The position numbers were made by a program, and so were the translations under genes. 50,073 bases of DNA from Azovibrio restrictus (GTDB taxonomy: Bacteria > Bacteroidota > Bacteroidia > Chitinophagales > Chitinophagaceae): positions 1 through 50,073 of the forward strand of contig JANLJF010000062.1 in the NCBI GenBank assembly GCA_029255605.1. Direction: 5' to 3'. The stretch's first letter is position 1; each line of letters opens with the position of its first letter. The notes below the pieces were generated by a model, which did no database searches, was not told the DNA's origin, and was given only the letters and a program-made list of their open reading frames with translations. Shown piece after piece: positions 35,569-43,878 of this stretch.

Positions 35569-36564
35569 TTAATCGTTGCTGCGGTGAAACTTGCTGATAT
35601 CCATACCGAAATGCAAGCCGCGCTCGCCCAGTACTTGTTCAATTTCAGACAGAGATTTCTGACCAAAGTTGCGGAATTTCATCAGTTCTTCCTGTGTGTA
35701 TTGTACCAACTCGCTCAGTGAATTGATCTTAGCAGCTTTCAGGCAGTTGAATGCACGTACAGAAAGTTCCAGATCTTCAAGCGGTGTATTCAATACTTTG
35801 CGCAGTTGCAGTGTTTCTTCGTCTACTACTGCTTCTTTTTCTTCACGTTTAGTATCCAGAGAGATGTTTTCATCTGTGATGATCATCAGGTGCTGGATAA
35901 GGATGCGTGAAGCTTCTTTTACAGCCTCTTCAGGATGGATGGTACCATCTGTAGCGATTTCCATTATCAGTTTTTCGAAATCCGTACGTTGTTCAACACG
36001 GGTATTTTCGATGCTGTATTTTACGTTTTTGATCGGCGTGTAAATAGAATCGATAGCTATTACACCCAGTGGCGCATCTGCCTGACGGTTTTCATCAGAA
36101 GGAACATAACCACGGCCTTTGCCGATGAACAATTCTATCTGGAAAGTAGTACCGGCATCCATAGTGCATATAACCAGCTCGGGGTTCATCACCTCGAAGT
36201 TAGGCAGTGCCTCGCCAATCATACCTGCGGTAAATGTTTCCTGGCCTTTGATAGTCAGTTCTACCCTATCAGAAGTCACATCACCTTCTACTGCTTTTTT
36301 CAGGCGCACCTGTTTCAGATTCAGGATGATTTCAGTCACATCTTCCAACACACCTTTGATAGTAGCGAATTCATGGTCTGCACCGGCTATTTTGATAGCT
36401 GTGATGGCATATCCTTCAAGAGAAGACAGCAATACGCGGCGCAATGCATTACCAATGGTAACACCGTAACCGGGTTCCAACGGACGGAATTCAAACTGGG
36501 CTTCGAAATCAGTAGCTTTCTGAAGAACAATTTTATCCGGTTTCTGGAAATTCAATATGGCCAT
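35569..36564 (-). CDS. rpoA: RNA polymerase alpha subunit
   Basis: The 331-residue protein has the N-terminal assembly domain ([22 protein letters not shown] near residue 33, then VVEDVTEI-type loops) and, after a linker around 240, the C-terminal DNA-contact domain ([35 protein letters not shown]). Length is normal. It is bordered on both sides by intergenic hairpins within the operon. Confidence 0.98.
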   Translation of the reverse strand: MAILNFQKPDKIVLQKATDFEAQFEFRPLEPGYGVTIGNALRRVLLSSLEGYAITAIKIAGADHEFATIKGVLEDVTEIILNLKQVRLKKAVEGDVTSDRVELTIKGQETFTAGMIGEALPNFEVMNPELVICTMDAGTTFQIELFIGKGRGYVPSDENRQADAPLGVIAIDSIYTPIKNVKYSIENTRVEQRTDFEKLIMEIATDGTIHPEEAVKEASRILIQHLMIITDENISLDTKREEKEAVVDEETLQLRKVLNTPLEDLELSVRAFNCLKAAKINSLSELVQYTQEELMKFRNFGQKSLSEIEQVLGERGLHFGMDISKFHRSND

Positions 36565-36602
36565 ATTGAGATTTGTTTTTTAAAAATTGAGTATTTGTAT
36601 CA

Positions 36603-36643
36603 AGTAGCAAAGTAGAAAGGTGGTCTTTCTACTTTGGGCTACT
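36603..36643 (-). other. Long hairpin in the rpsD-rpoA gap
   Basis: AGTAGCAAAGTAGAAAG (36603-36619) pairs over 17 bp with 36625-36643 with only a GG bulge and a 5-base loop. It fills much of the 93-base gap. There is no T run. Confidence 0.55.
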
Positions 36644-36657
36644 AAAGATATTTATTA

Positions 36658-37263
36658 TTATTTAGAGTACAATTCAACTATCAGTTGCTCTTTGATGTTT
36701 TCCGGAACGCTTTCACGCTCTGGGTGAGCAATGTATGTACCCTTCATGTCTTTCTCGCTCCAGTCCATCCAGTTCACCTTCGGATTTTTACCGCGCATCA
36801 GGCTGGTAACTGTAGTGTTTACTTTGCTCTTAGGCTTCAGTTCAATGATATCACCGGCTTTCAGTTGATAAGACGGGATATTTACGATCTCACCGTTTAC
36901 CATGATGTGCTTGTGAGAAACCAGCTGACGGGCTGCAGGACGCGTAGGGGCAATACCCAGACGGTAAACTGCATTGTCAAGACGAGCTTCCAACAGTTTG
37001 ATAAGGTTTTCACCAGTTGCACCCTTCAGGCGAGAAGCCTCTACGTATGTGTTGCGGAATTGTTTTTCCAGCACACCGTAAGTGTACTTTGCTTTTTGCT
37101 TTTCCTTCAGCTGTATAGCGTACTCGCTGGCAGCTTTACGCTTGCGAGAGCCACCGTGCTGACCAGGAGGGTTGCTGTTTTTACCCAGGTTTTTACCTGA
37201 GCCTAAAATTGGTTCGCCGAAGATGCGGCAGATTCTGTTCTTTGGTCCTGTATAACGTGCCAT
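36658..37263 (-). CDS. rpsD: 30S ribosomal protein S4
   Basis: A 201-residue S4: MARYTGPKNRICRIFGEPI start, PPGQHGGSRKRKASEY-like segment at about 30-45, an S4 RNA-binding domain at about 90-150 (RLDNAVYRLGIAPTRPAARQLVSHKHIMVNG). In E. coli, S4 is the repressor of this operon; whether that holds here is unknown, but the intergenic hairpins are candidates for a target. Confidence 0.98.
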   Translation of the reverse strand: MARYTGPKNRICRIFGEPILGSGKNLGKNSNPPGQHGGSRKRKAASEYAIQLKEKQKAKYTYGVLEKQFRNTYVEASRLKGATGENLIKLLEARLDNAVYRLGIAPTRPAARQLVSHKHIMVNGEIVNIPSYQLKAGDIIELKPKSKVNTTVTSLMRGKNPKVNWMDWSEKDMKGTYIAHPERESVPENIKEQLIVELYSK

Positions 37264-37363
37264 TTTCGATTTTTATTTACCTGCTTCGTCTCATTTAAAA
37301 TCGTAAATCCCGATACGAAACAGCTTATTTATGATTAATGAATTGATTTGTCGATTTTTACTA

Positions 37364-37765
37364 TTATACCCTACGTTTTTTAGGAGGGCGGCAACCATTG
37401 TGCGGCAGTGGCGTGATATCTTTGATAGATACAACCTCGATACCTACAGCAGCCAAGGCGCGGATAGCACCTTCACGGCCAGAACCAGGTCCTTTCACGA
37501 AAACATCCACTTTCTTCAGGCCTGCATCTGCTGCTACTTTACCACAGTCTTGAGATGCCATTTGAGCGGCATATGGCGTGTTCTTTTTAGAACCACGGAA
37601 ACCCATTTTACCGGCTGAAGACCAAGAAATAACCTGGCCTTGTTTGTTAGTGATACTAACAATGATGTTGTTAAATGTAGCGCTGATGTGCACATCTCCG
37701 TGCGCATCTACTTTTACTATGCGCTTTTTAGCAGCGGTCTTTGCAGACGATTGTCCTTTTGCCAT
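37364..37765 (-). CDS. rpsK: 30S ribosomal protein S11
   Basis: A 133-residue S11 with [49 protein letters not shown] and the basic end CRPPKKRRV. The gap to rpsM (37766-37873) is 108 bases, GC-rich in its middle, with a possible CCATT/AATGG-based fold, longer than usual between these two genes. Confidence 0.98.
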   Translation of the reverse strand: MAKGQSSAKTAAKKRIVKVDAHGDVHISATFNNIIVSITNKQGQVISWSSAGKMGFRGSKKNTPYAAQMASQDCGKVAADAGLKKVDVFVKGPGSGREGAIRALAAVGIEVVSIKDITPLPHNGCRPPKKRRV

Positions 37766-37873
37766 TTTGCTTTAAAATAAAGGTAGTCGTTATAAAATAT
37801 GTAAGCCGGTATTATGCGGCCCGGTACCATTCCTCCCTGTCGCAGCTCAACAGATCCGGCAATGGCCCTAAGA

Positions 37874-38254
37874 TTATTTCTTAGCTGCTTTCTTTTTACC
37901 TGCAACGGTTTTACGCTTACCTTTACGGGTACGGCTGTTGGTACGCGTACGCTGACCACGCAAAGGCAAACCTTTACGGTGACGCAGGCCACGGTAACAA
38001 GCGATATCCATCAGGCGTTTGATGTTCATCTGAACTTCAGAGCGCAGTTGGCCTTCCACTTTAAACTCACCGGTGATGATGTTACGGATGGCAGCTTGCT
38101 CATCATCGTTCCATTCAACAGCTTTCTTATCGAAATCTATACCTGATTTTGTCAGGATATACTGAGCAGTGCTACGGCCAATACCGTAGATGTAAGTGAG
38201 GGCTATCTCACCACGTTTGTTTTTCGGAAGGTCAACACCAGCTATACGAGCCAT
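37874..38254 (-). CDS. rpsM: 30S ribosomal protein S13
   Basis: A 126-residue S13: [21 protein letters not shown] start with a helix-two-turn-helix segment, [21 protein letters not shown] with the conserved rRNA-binding end, and a lysine-rich tail ([15 protein letters not shown]). Third gene of the operon after infA and rpmJ. Confidence 0.98.
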   Translation of the reverse strand: MARIAGVDLPKNKRGEIALTYIYGIGRSTAQYILTKSGIDFDKKAVEWNDDEQAAIRNIITGEFKVEGQLRSEVQMNIKRLMDIACYRGLRHRKGLPLRGQRTRTNSRTRKGKRKTVAGKKKAAKK

Positions 38255-38291
38255 GTATGATATAAATTTTAAATACTAATTACTAAATTGA

Positions 38292-38408
38292 TTAACCTTG
38301 ACGTTGTTTAAAACGAGGGTTCTTTTTGTTGATAACGTAAAGTTTACCTTTACGGCGAACGATCTTACAATCGGCACTACGCTTTTTGATAGCAGCTCTA
38401 ACCTTCAT
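38292..38408 (-). CDS. rpmJ: 50S ribosomal protein L36
   Basis: A 38-residue protein, [17 protein letters not shown] at the start and [12 protein letters not shown] at the end. Only one cysteine (C14) remains of the four zinc ligands of the zinc-binding C+ form; the later positions are not cysteine or histidine, so this is the zinc-free C- form. It sits 25 bases after infA and 37 before rpsM. Confidence 0.97.
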   Translation of the reverse strand: MKVRAAIKKRSADCKIVRRKGKLYVINKKNPRFKQRQG

Positions 38409-38433
38409 GACTGGTTGGTTATTTTTTAAATTG

Positions 38434-38652
38434 TTATTTATACCTGTATATTATACGACCTCGGCTCAGATCATACGGACTCATTTCTACACCTACTTTA
38501 TCGCCGGGTAAGATACGTATGTAGTGCATGCGCATTTTACCAGATATTGTTGCCAGTATTTCGTGTCCGTTTTCAAGACGTACGCGGAACATTGCATTAG
38601 ACAGTGCCTCCACGATTACCCCGTCCTGTTTGATCAAAGACTGTTTAGCCAT
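38434..38652 (-). CDS. infA: Translation initiation factor IF-1
   Basis: A 72-residue OB-fold protein: [27 protein letters not shown] and [25 protein letters not shown]. It binds the A site of the 30S subunit at initiation. First gene of the operon that continues through rplQ; a full-consensus promoter lies just upstream. Confidence 0.98.
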   Translation of the reverse strand: MAKQSLIKQDGVIVEALSNAMFRVRLENGHEILATISGKMRMHYIRILPGDKVGVEMSPYDLSRGRIIYRYK

Positions 38653-38666
38653 ATTAAAAAGGACTG

Positions 38667-38699
38667 CAAAGGTAAAGAAAACTTTTATTTTATAACAAA
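38667..38699 (-). promoter_or_regulatory. Promoter of the infA-rplQ operon
   Basis: On the minus strand TTTG (38696-38699), 21-base spacer, TACCTTTG (38667-38674), 14 bases before the infA ATG. Both boxes match the Bacteroidota housekeeping consensus. Confidence 0.75.
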
Positions 38700-38781
38700 T
38701 TTCATCCGAAAAAATTGAATAAATCGGGAATATCTGCTATAAATACCCTGTAATATGGCTTTGTAGCGGTATGTAATGGTG

Positions 38782-39366
38782 CTATTTGATGACTTCTGCA
38801 GCTGCTGCCTTCAGGCTATAGGCCCAATTTAGCAGGCTGGGGTACTGTTCGTCAATCAGATCGTGCGGCAGCACAAATGGTTCGTGCTTGGTAGTAAGGA
38901 ACACGGTATGCATAGCCATACGCTTGCCAAATTCCATATCGGAAACGCTGTTACCCACCATTACGCTGCGTTTATAATCTATCAGCGGGAAATCTTCACG
39001 CGCCTGTATGGCCATGCCCGTATTGGGCTTGCGGTTATGGTCATTATCATCCACAGCGGTACAGGCGTATATCTTATCGATACGGCCACCTGCATTGGCA
39101 ATGGCTTCGATCATCATCTCATTAATATCGCGAAGGGCATCTTTTGACATTATGCCTTTGCCCACTCCCCTTTGGTTGGTCACTACCACTATATTTCCAA
39201 AAACTTCGTTGAGGGTTGCCAGTGCCTGCAGGGCACCATCGCAAAAGATAAATTCGCTGGTGGTGGTAACGTAAGACCCTAATATCTCTTCGTTTATTAC
39301 ACCGTCCCTGTCCAGGAACAGGGTCCATGATTTGTCTACAGGTGCCTGGATGTTGAATGCGCTCAT
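38782..39366 (-). CDS. HAD-IIIA phosphatase, GmhB-like (heptose bisphosphate phosphatase)
   Basis: The 194-residue protein has LFLDRDGVINEE near residue 16 (HAD nucleophile), VVTNQRGVGKG (motif II), NRKPNTGM (lysine) and MVGNSVSDMEFG (motif IV). It resembles GmhB, which removes the 7-phosphate of heptose 1,7-bisphosphate on the way to ADP-heptose. The zinc loop of classical GmhB, rich in cysteine, is not present; only one cysteine (YACT) remains. It starts 5 bases after gmhA ends, which is the main support for a heptose role. Histidinol phosphatase is a less likely alternative. Confidence 0.75.
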   Translation of the reverse strand: MSAFNIQAPVDKSWTLFLDRDGVINEEILGSYVTTTSEFIFCDGALQALATLNEVFGNIVVVTNQRGVGKGIMSKDALRDINEMMIEAIANAGGRIDKIYACTAVDDNDHNRKPNTGMAIQAREDFPLIDYKRSVMVGNSVSDMEFGKRMAMHTVFLTTKHEPFVLPHDLIDEQYPSLLNWAYSLKAAAAEVIK

Positions 39367-39371
39367 CGTCT

Positions 39372-39950
39372 CTACTTTTTAAATAACTTCTCTTCTACCA
39401 GTTGGCACATGATGTGGCCTATAGTTATATGCGATTCCTGTATTCTTGGGGTGTCATTGCTTGGCACATTCAGCAGGTGATCGCAAAGGCCTTTCATTTT
39501 ACCACCCGTTTCTCCAGTAAATCCTACAGTAATCATACCAATTTCTTTAGCCACCTGTAATGCATTTGTAATATTGGCTGAATTGCCGGAGGTACTGAGC
39601 CCTATCAGCACATCGCCGGGCCTGCCTATACCCTTCACTATCCTGCTGTAAATCAATTCAAAACCATAATCATTGCCCACAGCCGTGATGTAAGAAGTAT
39701 TGCAATGCAGGGCTTCTGAAGGCAATGGGTCTCTATCTGTATAAAAACGGCCGCTGAATTCGGCAGAAAGGTGTTGTGCATCGGCCGCACTGCCCCCGTT
39801 ACCACAGAATAAAACCTTATTACCATTGGAAAATGCGATAACCAGCTTCTCTACAACTAATTCAATTTCAGACAATAAGGCCGGTGATTGAATGATATTT
39901 TGCTTTACGGCTATAGATTGGTGAAGAATGTCTCTGATTTGTTGTTGCAT
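39372..39950 (-). CDS. gmhA: Phosphoheptose isomerase (SIS domain)
   Basis: GmhA converts sedoheptulose 7-phosphate to glycero-manno-heptose 7-phosphate, feeding heptose for lipopolysaccharide. The 192-residue protein from ATG 39950 has LFCGNGGSAADAQHLSAEF, GLSTSGNSANI and IQESHITIGHIMCQLVE, the family blocks. A GTG 24 bases upstream is in frame but would overlap the probable -7 box TATTTTTG. There are no CBS domains, so it is not an arabinose-5-phosphate isomerase. Pairs with the GmhB-like gene downstream. Confidence 0.92.
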   Translation of the reverse strand: MQQQIRDILHQSIAVKQNIIQSPALLSEIELVVEKLVIAFSNGNKVLFCGNGGSAADAQHLSAEFSGRFYTDRDPLPSEALHCNTSYITAVGNDYGFELIYSRIVKGIGRPGDVLIGLSTSGNSANITNALQVAKEIGMITVGFTGETGGKMKGLCDHLLNVPSNDTPRIQESHITIGHIMCQLVEEKLFKK

Positions 39951-39955
39951 GTAGC

Positions 39956-39963
39956 CAAAAATA
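39956..39963 (-). promoter_or_regulatory. -7 box for gmhA, very close to the start codon
   Basis: TATTTTTG on the minus strand matches TAnnTTTG and lies 5 bases before the ATG; the mRNA would be nearly leaderless. No good -33 box is seen. Confidence 0.35.
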
Positions 39964-39965
39964 CA

Positions 39966-39993
39966 ACAGCGCACGATATGATACGTGCGCTGT
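39966..39993 (-). terminator. Terminator of queA
   Basis: ACAGCGCACG and CGTGCGCTGT form a perfect 10-bp stem with an 8-base loop; on the minus strand it is followed by TGTATTTTT, part of which also serves as the gmhA -7 box. Confidence 0.6.
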
Positions 39994-40025
39994 GCAAAAA
40001 AATGATATGACCAGTTAAATATTAT

Positions 40026-41075
40026 CTATATAACTAACATGGCATCGCCATAGCTAAAGAAGCGGTATTTTTCTTTGATAGCCGTTTGGTAAGCCTCCAT
40101 TGTCAGCTCGTAGCCGGCAAAGGCGCACACCATAATCAGCAGGCTTGTTTTAGGCAAATGGAAATTGGTAACCAATGCGTTAGCTATTGAAAAATCGTAA
40201 GGCGGGTGGATGAACAGGTTCGTCCAGCCTTCTTCAGCCTTCAGCAAGCCTTGTGCCGTTACCGAGCTTTCCAGTGCGCGCATGGTAGTAGTGCCTACTG
40301 AGCAGATGCGCTTATGTTCCAGCTTAGCTTTGTTTACAATCTTGGTAGCAAACTCATCTACGCGGAAGTATTCTGCATCCATTTTATGCTTGGAAAGGTC
40401 TTCCACCTCGATGGGGCGGAAAGTACCCAATCCTGTATGCAGCGTGGCTTCTGCAAAATTTACACCGTTTATTTCCAGGCGTTTGATAAGCTCTTTGCTG
40501 AAGTGCAAACCAGCGGTAGGAGCCGCTACTGCACCCTCGTATTTTGCATATACGGTTTGGTAACGCTCTTTATCTTCTTCTTCAGGCTTGCGCTTAATGT
40601 ATTTGGGTAGCGGGGTTTCGCCCAGCAATTCCAGCATTTTGCGGAAAGCAGCATCATCGCCATCGAAAAGGAAGCGGATGGTACGGCCGCGAGAGGTGGT
40701 ATTATCAATTACTTCTGCTACCAGTTCATCATTATCACCGAAATACAGCTTATTACCAACACGTATCTTACGGGCAGGATCCACGATAACATCCCACAGG
40801 CGGTTGGGCTTATTCAGCTCGCGCAGCAGGAATACCTCAATCTTGGCGCCGGTCTTTTCTTTACGGCCGTAAAGACGTGCAGGAAACACTTTGGTGTTAT
40901 TTACCACCATCACATCCTTATCATCAAAATATTCGAGGATATCGCGGAAGATTCTGTGTTCGATTTTACCTGTGTCGCGATGTACGACCATTAACCGGCT
41001 TTCTTCCCTGGCCTTGGCCGGGTGCTGTGCTATAAGATTTAATGGCAGGTCGAATTTAAATTGCGACAACTTCAT
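40026..41075 (-). CDS. queA: S-adenosylmethionine:tRNA ribosyltransferase-isomerase
   Basis: QueA builds epoxyqueuosine on tRNA by transferring the ribose part of S-adenosylmethionine to 7-aminomethyl-7-deazaguanine at the wobble base. The 349-residue protein has [21 protein letters not shown] at the start, [52 protein letters not shown] and [19 protein letters not shown], all typical. Single gene with a promoter at 41102-41132 and a terminator hairpin downstream. Confidence 0.97.
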   Translation of the reverse strand: MKLSQFKFDLPLNLIAQHPAKAREESRLMVVHRDTGKIEHRIFRDILEYFDDKDVMVVNNTKVFPARLYGRKEKTGAKIEVFLLRELNKPNRLWDVIVDPARKIRVGNKLYFGDNDELVAEVIDNTTSRGRTIRFLFDGDDAAFRKMLELLGETPLPKYIKRKPEEEDKERYQTVYAKYEGAVAAPTAGLHFSKELIKRLEINGVNFAEATLHTGLGTFRPIEVEDLSKHKMDAEYFRVDEFATKIVNKAKLEHKRICSVGTTTMRALESSVTAQGLLKAEEGWTNLFIHPPYDFSIANALVTNFHLPKTSLLIMVCAFAGYELTMEAYQTAIKEKYRFFSYGDAMLVI

Positions 41076-41101
41076 ATATAGCAGAATAGTTTAAAAGTGT
41101 G

Positions 41102-41132
41102 CAAAGTTAGCTCAAAAATTACAATTTGGCAA
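41102..41132 (-). promoter_or_regulatory. Promoter of queA
   Basis: TTG (41130-41132), 20-base spacer, TAACTTTG (41102-41109) on the minus strand, 26 bases before the ATG. Confidence 0.6.
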
Positions 41133-41173
41133 TTTCCTGTTTTTGAACAGATAACAAACTTATCGTAACACAT

Positions 41174-41212
41174 AAAAAAAAGCAGTATAAGGTGCTATCT
41201 TATACTGCTTTT
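41174..41212 (-). terminator. Terminator of the YtxH-like gene
   Basis: A perfect 14-bp stem (AAAAGCAGTATAAG and complement) with a 7-base loop, followed on the minus strand by a run of T. Confidence 0.8.
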
Positions 41213-41234
41213 CTGCAATTCGTTTTGCGTAGTT

Positions 41235-41465
41235 TTAGCTTGGCAGGTTTTTCAGGTGCCTGCTGGCATTGCTTTTCAAGTTTTTAGCTGTTTCGCCTAA
41301 ACCATCACCATTGTTTTTTGCAAGGTGAGTTAGGTTATTGCGCCATTCATCAAGGCTGCTTGCAACAGAACCCCTCCATTTTTTGCCACGTTCTGTAGCC
41401 AGAAAAGCAGCAGTTGCCGCTGCGGCAACACCTAAACCCGTAAGAACCCAAAATCTTGTTTTCAT
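41235..41465 (-). CDS. YtxH-like small membrane-anchored protein
   Basis: A 76-residue protein: one N-terminal membrane helix with an alanine run (LTGLGVAAAATAAFLAT), then ERGKKWRGSVASSL and a polar helical remainder with lysine and asparagine. This matches the general layout of YtxH-type proteins (often stress-related), where the helix is followed by a TxxGKKxR motif. Single gene with its own strong terminator. Confidence 0.7.
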   Translation of the reverse strand: MKTRFWVLTGLGVAAAATAAFLATERGKKWRGSVASSLDEWRNNLTHLAKNNGDGLGETAKNLKSNASRHLKNLPS

Positions 41466-41597
41466 ATTTGTTCGTTTTAAAAGTTAGTAACAGAAATTAT
41501 CAGCCAGTATGGGTATAAAACCATGCCAGCACGCAGCTTTTCACGTTAAAAAAAGATAAAAACAAGGGGTGATATTGGGGGGATGCAGGCAAAGAAA

Positions 41598-41630
41598 TTG
41601 TGCAGTAAAATTTTGAGTTCTGTACATTTG
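41598..41630 (+). promoter_or_regulatory. Promoter of the M20 peptidase gene
   Basis: TTG at 41598-41600, 22-base spacer, TACATTTG at 41623-41630, 19 bases before the ATG. Confidence 0.6.
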
Positions 41631-41649
41631 GGCTCTAAAAATTAACTAC

Positions 41650-43023
41650 ATGCAAGTTTGGAACGACTACCTGTCGCAGAATAAACAACGCTTTCTTGAC
41701 GAACTGCTGGACCTGCTCCGCATACCATCTGTAAGCGCCGATAGCAAATACAAAGCCGATGTGGCACGCTGCGCCGAGGCTGTAAAAGAAAACCTGCTGA
41801 AAGCCGGCTGTGATACCGCTGAAATATGCCCTACAGAAGGCCACCCGATAGTATATGGCGAAAAACTGATAGATGCATCGCTACCTACGGTGCTGGTATA
41901 CGGCCACTACGATGTGCAACCGGCAGACCCGCTGGAACTGTGGCACAGTGGCCCGTTTGAACCTGTGATAAAAGACGAGAAAATATATGCACGCGGTGCG
42001 TGTGACGATAAAGGCCAGATGTTTATGCACGTAAAGGCGTTGGAAGTGATGGTGAAAACCAACACCCTGCCCTGCAACGTGAAATTCATGATAGAAGGAG
42101 AGGAAGAAGTAGGCTCATCGAACCTGGGCAAATTCCTGGAAGGCAATAAGGAAAAGCTGAAAGCAGACATCGTACTGGTATCAGATACTTCTATGATAAG
42201 CATGGAGCACCCATCGCTGGAAACCGGCCTGCGCGGACTGGCATATATGGAAGTAGAAGTGGTAGGCCCTAACCGCGACCTGCACAGTGGTGTATATGGC
42301 GGCGCGGTAGCCAACCCGATAAATGTATTGGCTAAAATGATAGCTTCCCTGCACGACGAGAATAACCACATTACCATACCCGGCTTTTACGACAACGTGC
42401 AAGACCTGACGGAAGCAGAGCGTAAAGCGCTGAACAGTGCACCATTCGACCTGAAAGAATACCAGGACGAACTGGGCATTAAAGAAGTGATGGGCGAAAA
42501 AGGATACACTACACTGGAGCGTACCGGCACACGCCCTACGCTGGATGTGAACGGCATATGGGGTGGCTATACAGGTGAAGGTGCTAAAACGGTATTGCCT
42601 TCAAAAGCGAATGCTAAAATATCTATGCGCCTGGTGCCTAACCAAGGTTCGGATGAAATATCTGCCCTGTTCCAGAAGCATTTTGAAAGCATAGCACCTG
42701 CAGGCGTGAAAGTAACTGTAACGGCACACCACGGTGGCGAGCCGGTGGTAACACCAACAGACTCTGTAGCTTACAAAGCAGCAGCAGAAGCCATCAAAAC
42801 AGCATTTGGCAAAGAGCCGATACCTACACGCGGTGGTGGCAGCATACCGATAATAGCGCTGTTTGAAAAAGTACTGGGATTGAAAACCGTATTGCTGGGC
42901 TTCGGGCTGGATAATGACAACATCCACTCGCCTAATGAGAAGTATGATCTTTTCAACTATTACAAAGGCATCGAAACGATACCATACTTCCACAAATACC
43001 TGGCTGAAATGAGCAAAAAATAA
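41650..43023 (+). CDS. M20 family dipeptidase
   Basis: A 457-residue cytoplasmic zinc peptidase. VLVYGHYDVQPADP holds the first metal histidine and aspartate, ARGACDDKGQM the bridging aspartate, and MIEGEEEVGSSN the catalytic and metal glutamates; RGGGSIPII and HSPNEKYDL are late conserved blocks with the last histidine. The insertion (lid) domain lies at about 190-350. It likely cuts dipeptides of the carnosinase/CNDP type. Clear promoter and terminator, so a single-gene unit. Confidence 0.92.
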   Translation: MQVWNDYLSQNKQRFLDELLDLLRIPSVSADSKYKADVARCAEAVKENLLKAGCDTAEICPTEGHPIVYGEKLIDASLPTVLVYGHYDVQPADPLELWHSGPFEPVIKDEKIYARGACDDKGQMFMHVKALEVMVKTNTLPCNVKFMIEGEEEVGSSNLGKFLEGNKEKLKADIVLVSDTSMISMEHPSLETGLRGLAYMEVEVVGPNRDLHSGVYGGAVANPINVLAKMIASLHDENNHITIPGFYDNVQDLTEAERKALNSAPFDLKEYQDELGIKEVMGEKGYTTLERTGTRPTLDVNGIWGGYTGEGAKTVLPSKANAKISMRLVPNQGSDEISALFQKHFESIAPAGVKVTVTAHHGGEPVVTPTDSVAYKAAAEAIKTAFGKEPIPTRGGGSIPIIALFEKVLGLKTVLLGFGLDNDNIHSPNEKYDLFNYYKGIETIPYFHKYLAEMSKK

Positions 43024-43049
43024 TATTTGCCATTACACAATATATTGCA

Positions 43050-43075
43050 AGAGGCACCCATAGCAGGGTGCCTCT
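43050..43075 (+). terminator. Terminator of the M20 peptidase gene
   Basis: AGAGGCACCC and GGGTGCCTCT form a perfect 10-bp stem with a 6-base loop, followed by TTAATTT. Confidence 0.75.
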
Positions 43076-43144
43076 TTAATTTACCACTTTTTTATAATGC
43101 AAACACTATTTTATTTCCCAACCAGATAACGGAAATTTGCAGGG

Positions 43145-43834
43145 ATGGCGCAGAAAATAATCATAGCGATAGACGGGTTTTCATCTTGCGGAAAAAGCAC
43201 GCTGGCCAAAGAGCTGGCTGCTGCGCTGGGCTATAACTATATAGATAGCGGCGCTATGTACCGCGCCATAACGCTGTACTTTCTACGGAATGCTGTGGAT
43301 GTAAATGACAGCGGCAAAATACTGGATGCCTTGGCCAATATCCACCTCTCTTTTGTGTTTAATGAAAAGACACAGAAATCGGACATATACCTGAACGAAG
43401 AGAACGTGGAACATATGATACGTGATATGATAGTGGCGGAAAAGGTGAGCGAGGTAGCCGCCATAAAAGAAGTGCGTGCCTTTGCCGTAGGCCAGCAGAA
43501 ACGTATGGGCAAGAAGAAAGGTATTGTGATGGATGGCCGCGATATAGGCACTGTGGTGTTTCCCGATGCGGAGCTGAAGATATTTATGACCGCCGACCCT
43601 GAAGTGCGTGTAAAACGCCGTTTCACAGAACTGTATGCCGCCAACCCCAACATAACCCTGGAAGAGGTGAAGCACAACCTGGAAATGCGCGACTATATAG
43701 ACAGCAACCGGGCCGAGAGCCCGCTGAGGCAGGCAGATGATGCCATAGTACTAAACAACAGCAGCCTGACGCGTGAAGAACAACTGGAGAAAGTGCTGGG
43801 GTGGGTGAAGGAAAGTACTGCCGTTACAGCCTAA
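43145..43834 (+). CDS. cmk: Cytidylate kinase
   Basis: Phosphorylates CMP and dCMP. The 229-residue protein has IAIDGFSSCGKSTLAKELA (P-loop), YIDSGAMYRAITLY, DGRDIGTVVFPDAELKIFMTA and RDYIDSNRAESPL, all typical. CMP released by KdsB/WaaA chemistry is among its substrates, though no operon links them. It lies 44 bases before the PolX-like gene on the same strand. Confidence 0.97.
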   Translation: MAQKIIIAIDGFSSCGKSTLAKELAAALGYNYIDSGAMYRAITLYFLRNAVDVNDSGKILDALANIHLSFVFNEKTQKSDIYLNEENVEHMIRDMIVAEKVSEVAAIKEVRAFAVGQQKRMGKKKGIVMDGRDIGTVVFPDAELKIFMTADPEVRVKRRFTELYAANPNITLEEVKHNLEMRDYIDSNRAESPLRQADDAIVLNNSSLTREEQLEKVLGWVKESTAVTA

Positions 43835-43878
43835 TTTATTTTACACAAGATTGATTCCGTTCTCTTTATTTTGTAATC

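Noticed and set aside
37766-37873. Riboswitch or leader element between rpsM and rpsK
   Set aside because: The gap is somewhat structured but I can name no riboswitch class and pairing is weak compared with the hairpins around rpoA.
39372-39950. SIS-domain gene as the missing arabinose-5-phosphate isomerase
   Set aside because: Its motifs are those of GmhA, it lacks CBS domains and it is paired with a GmhB-like phosphatase.
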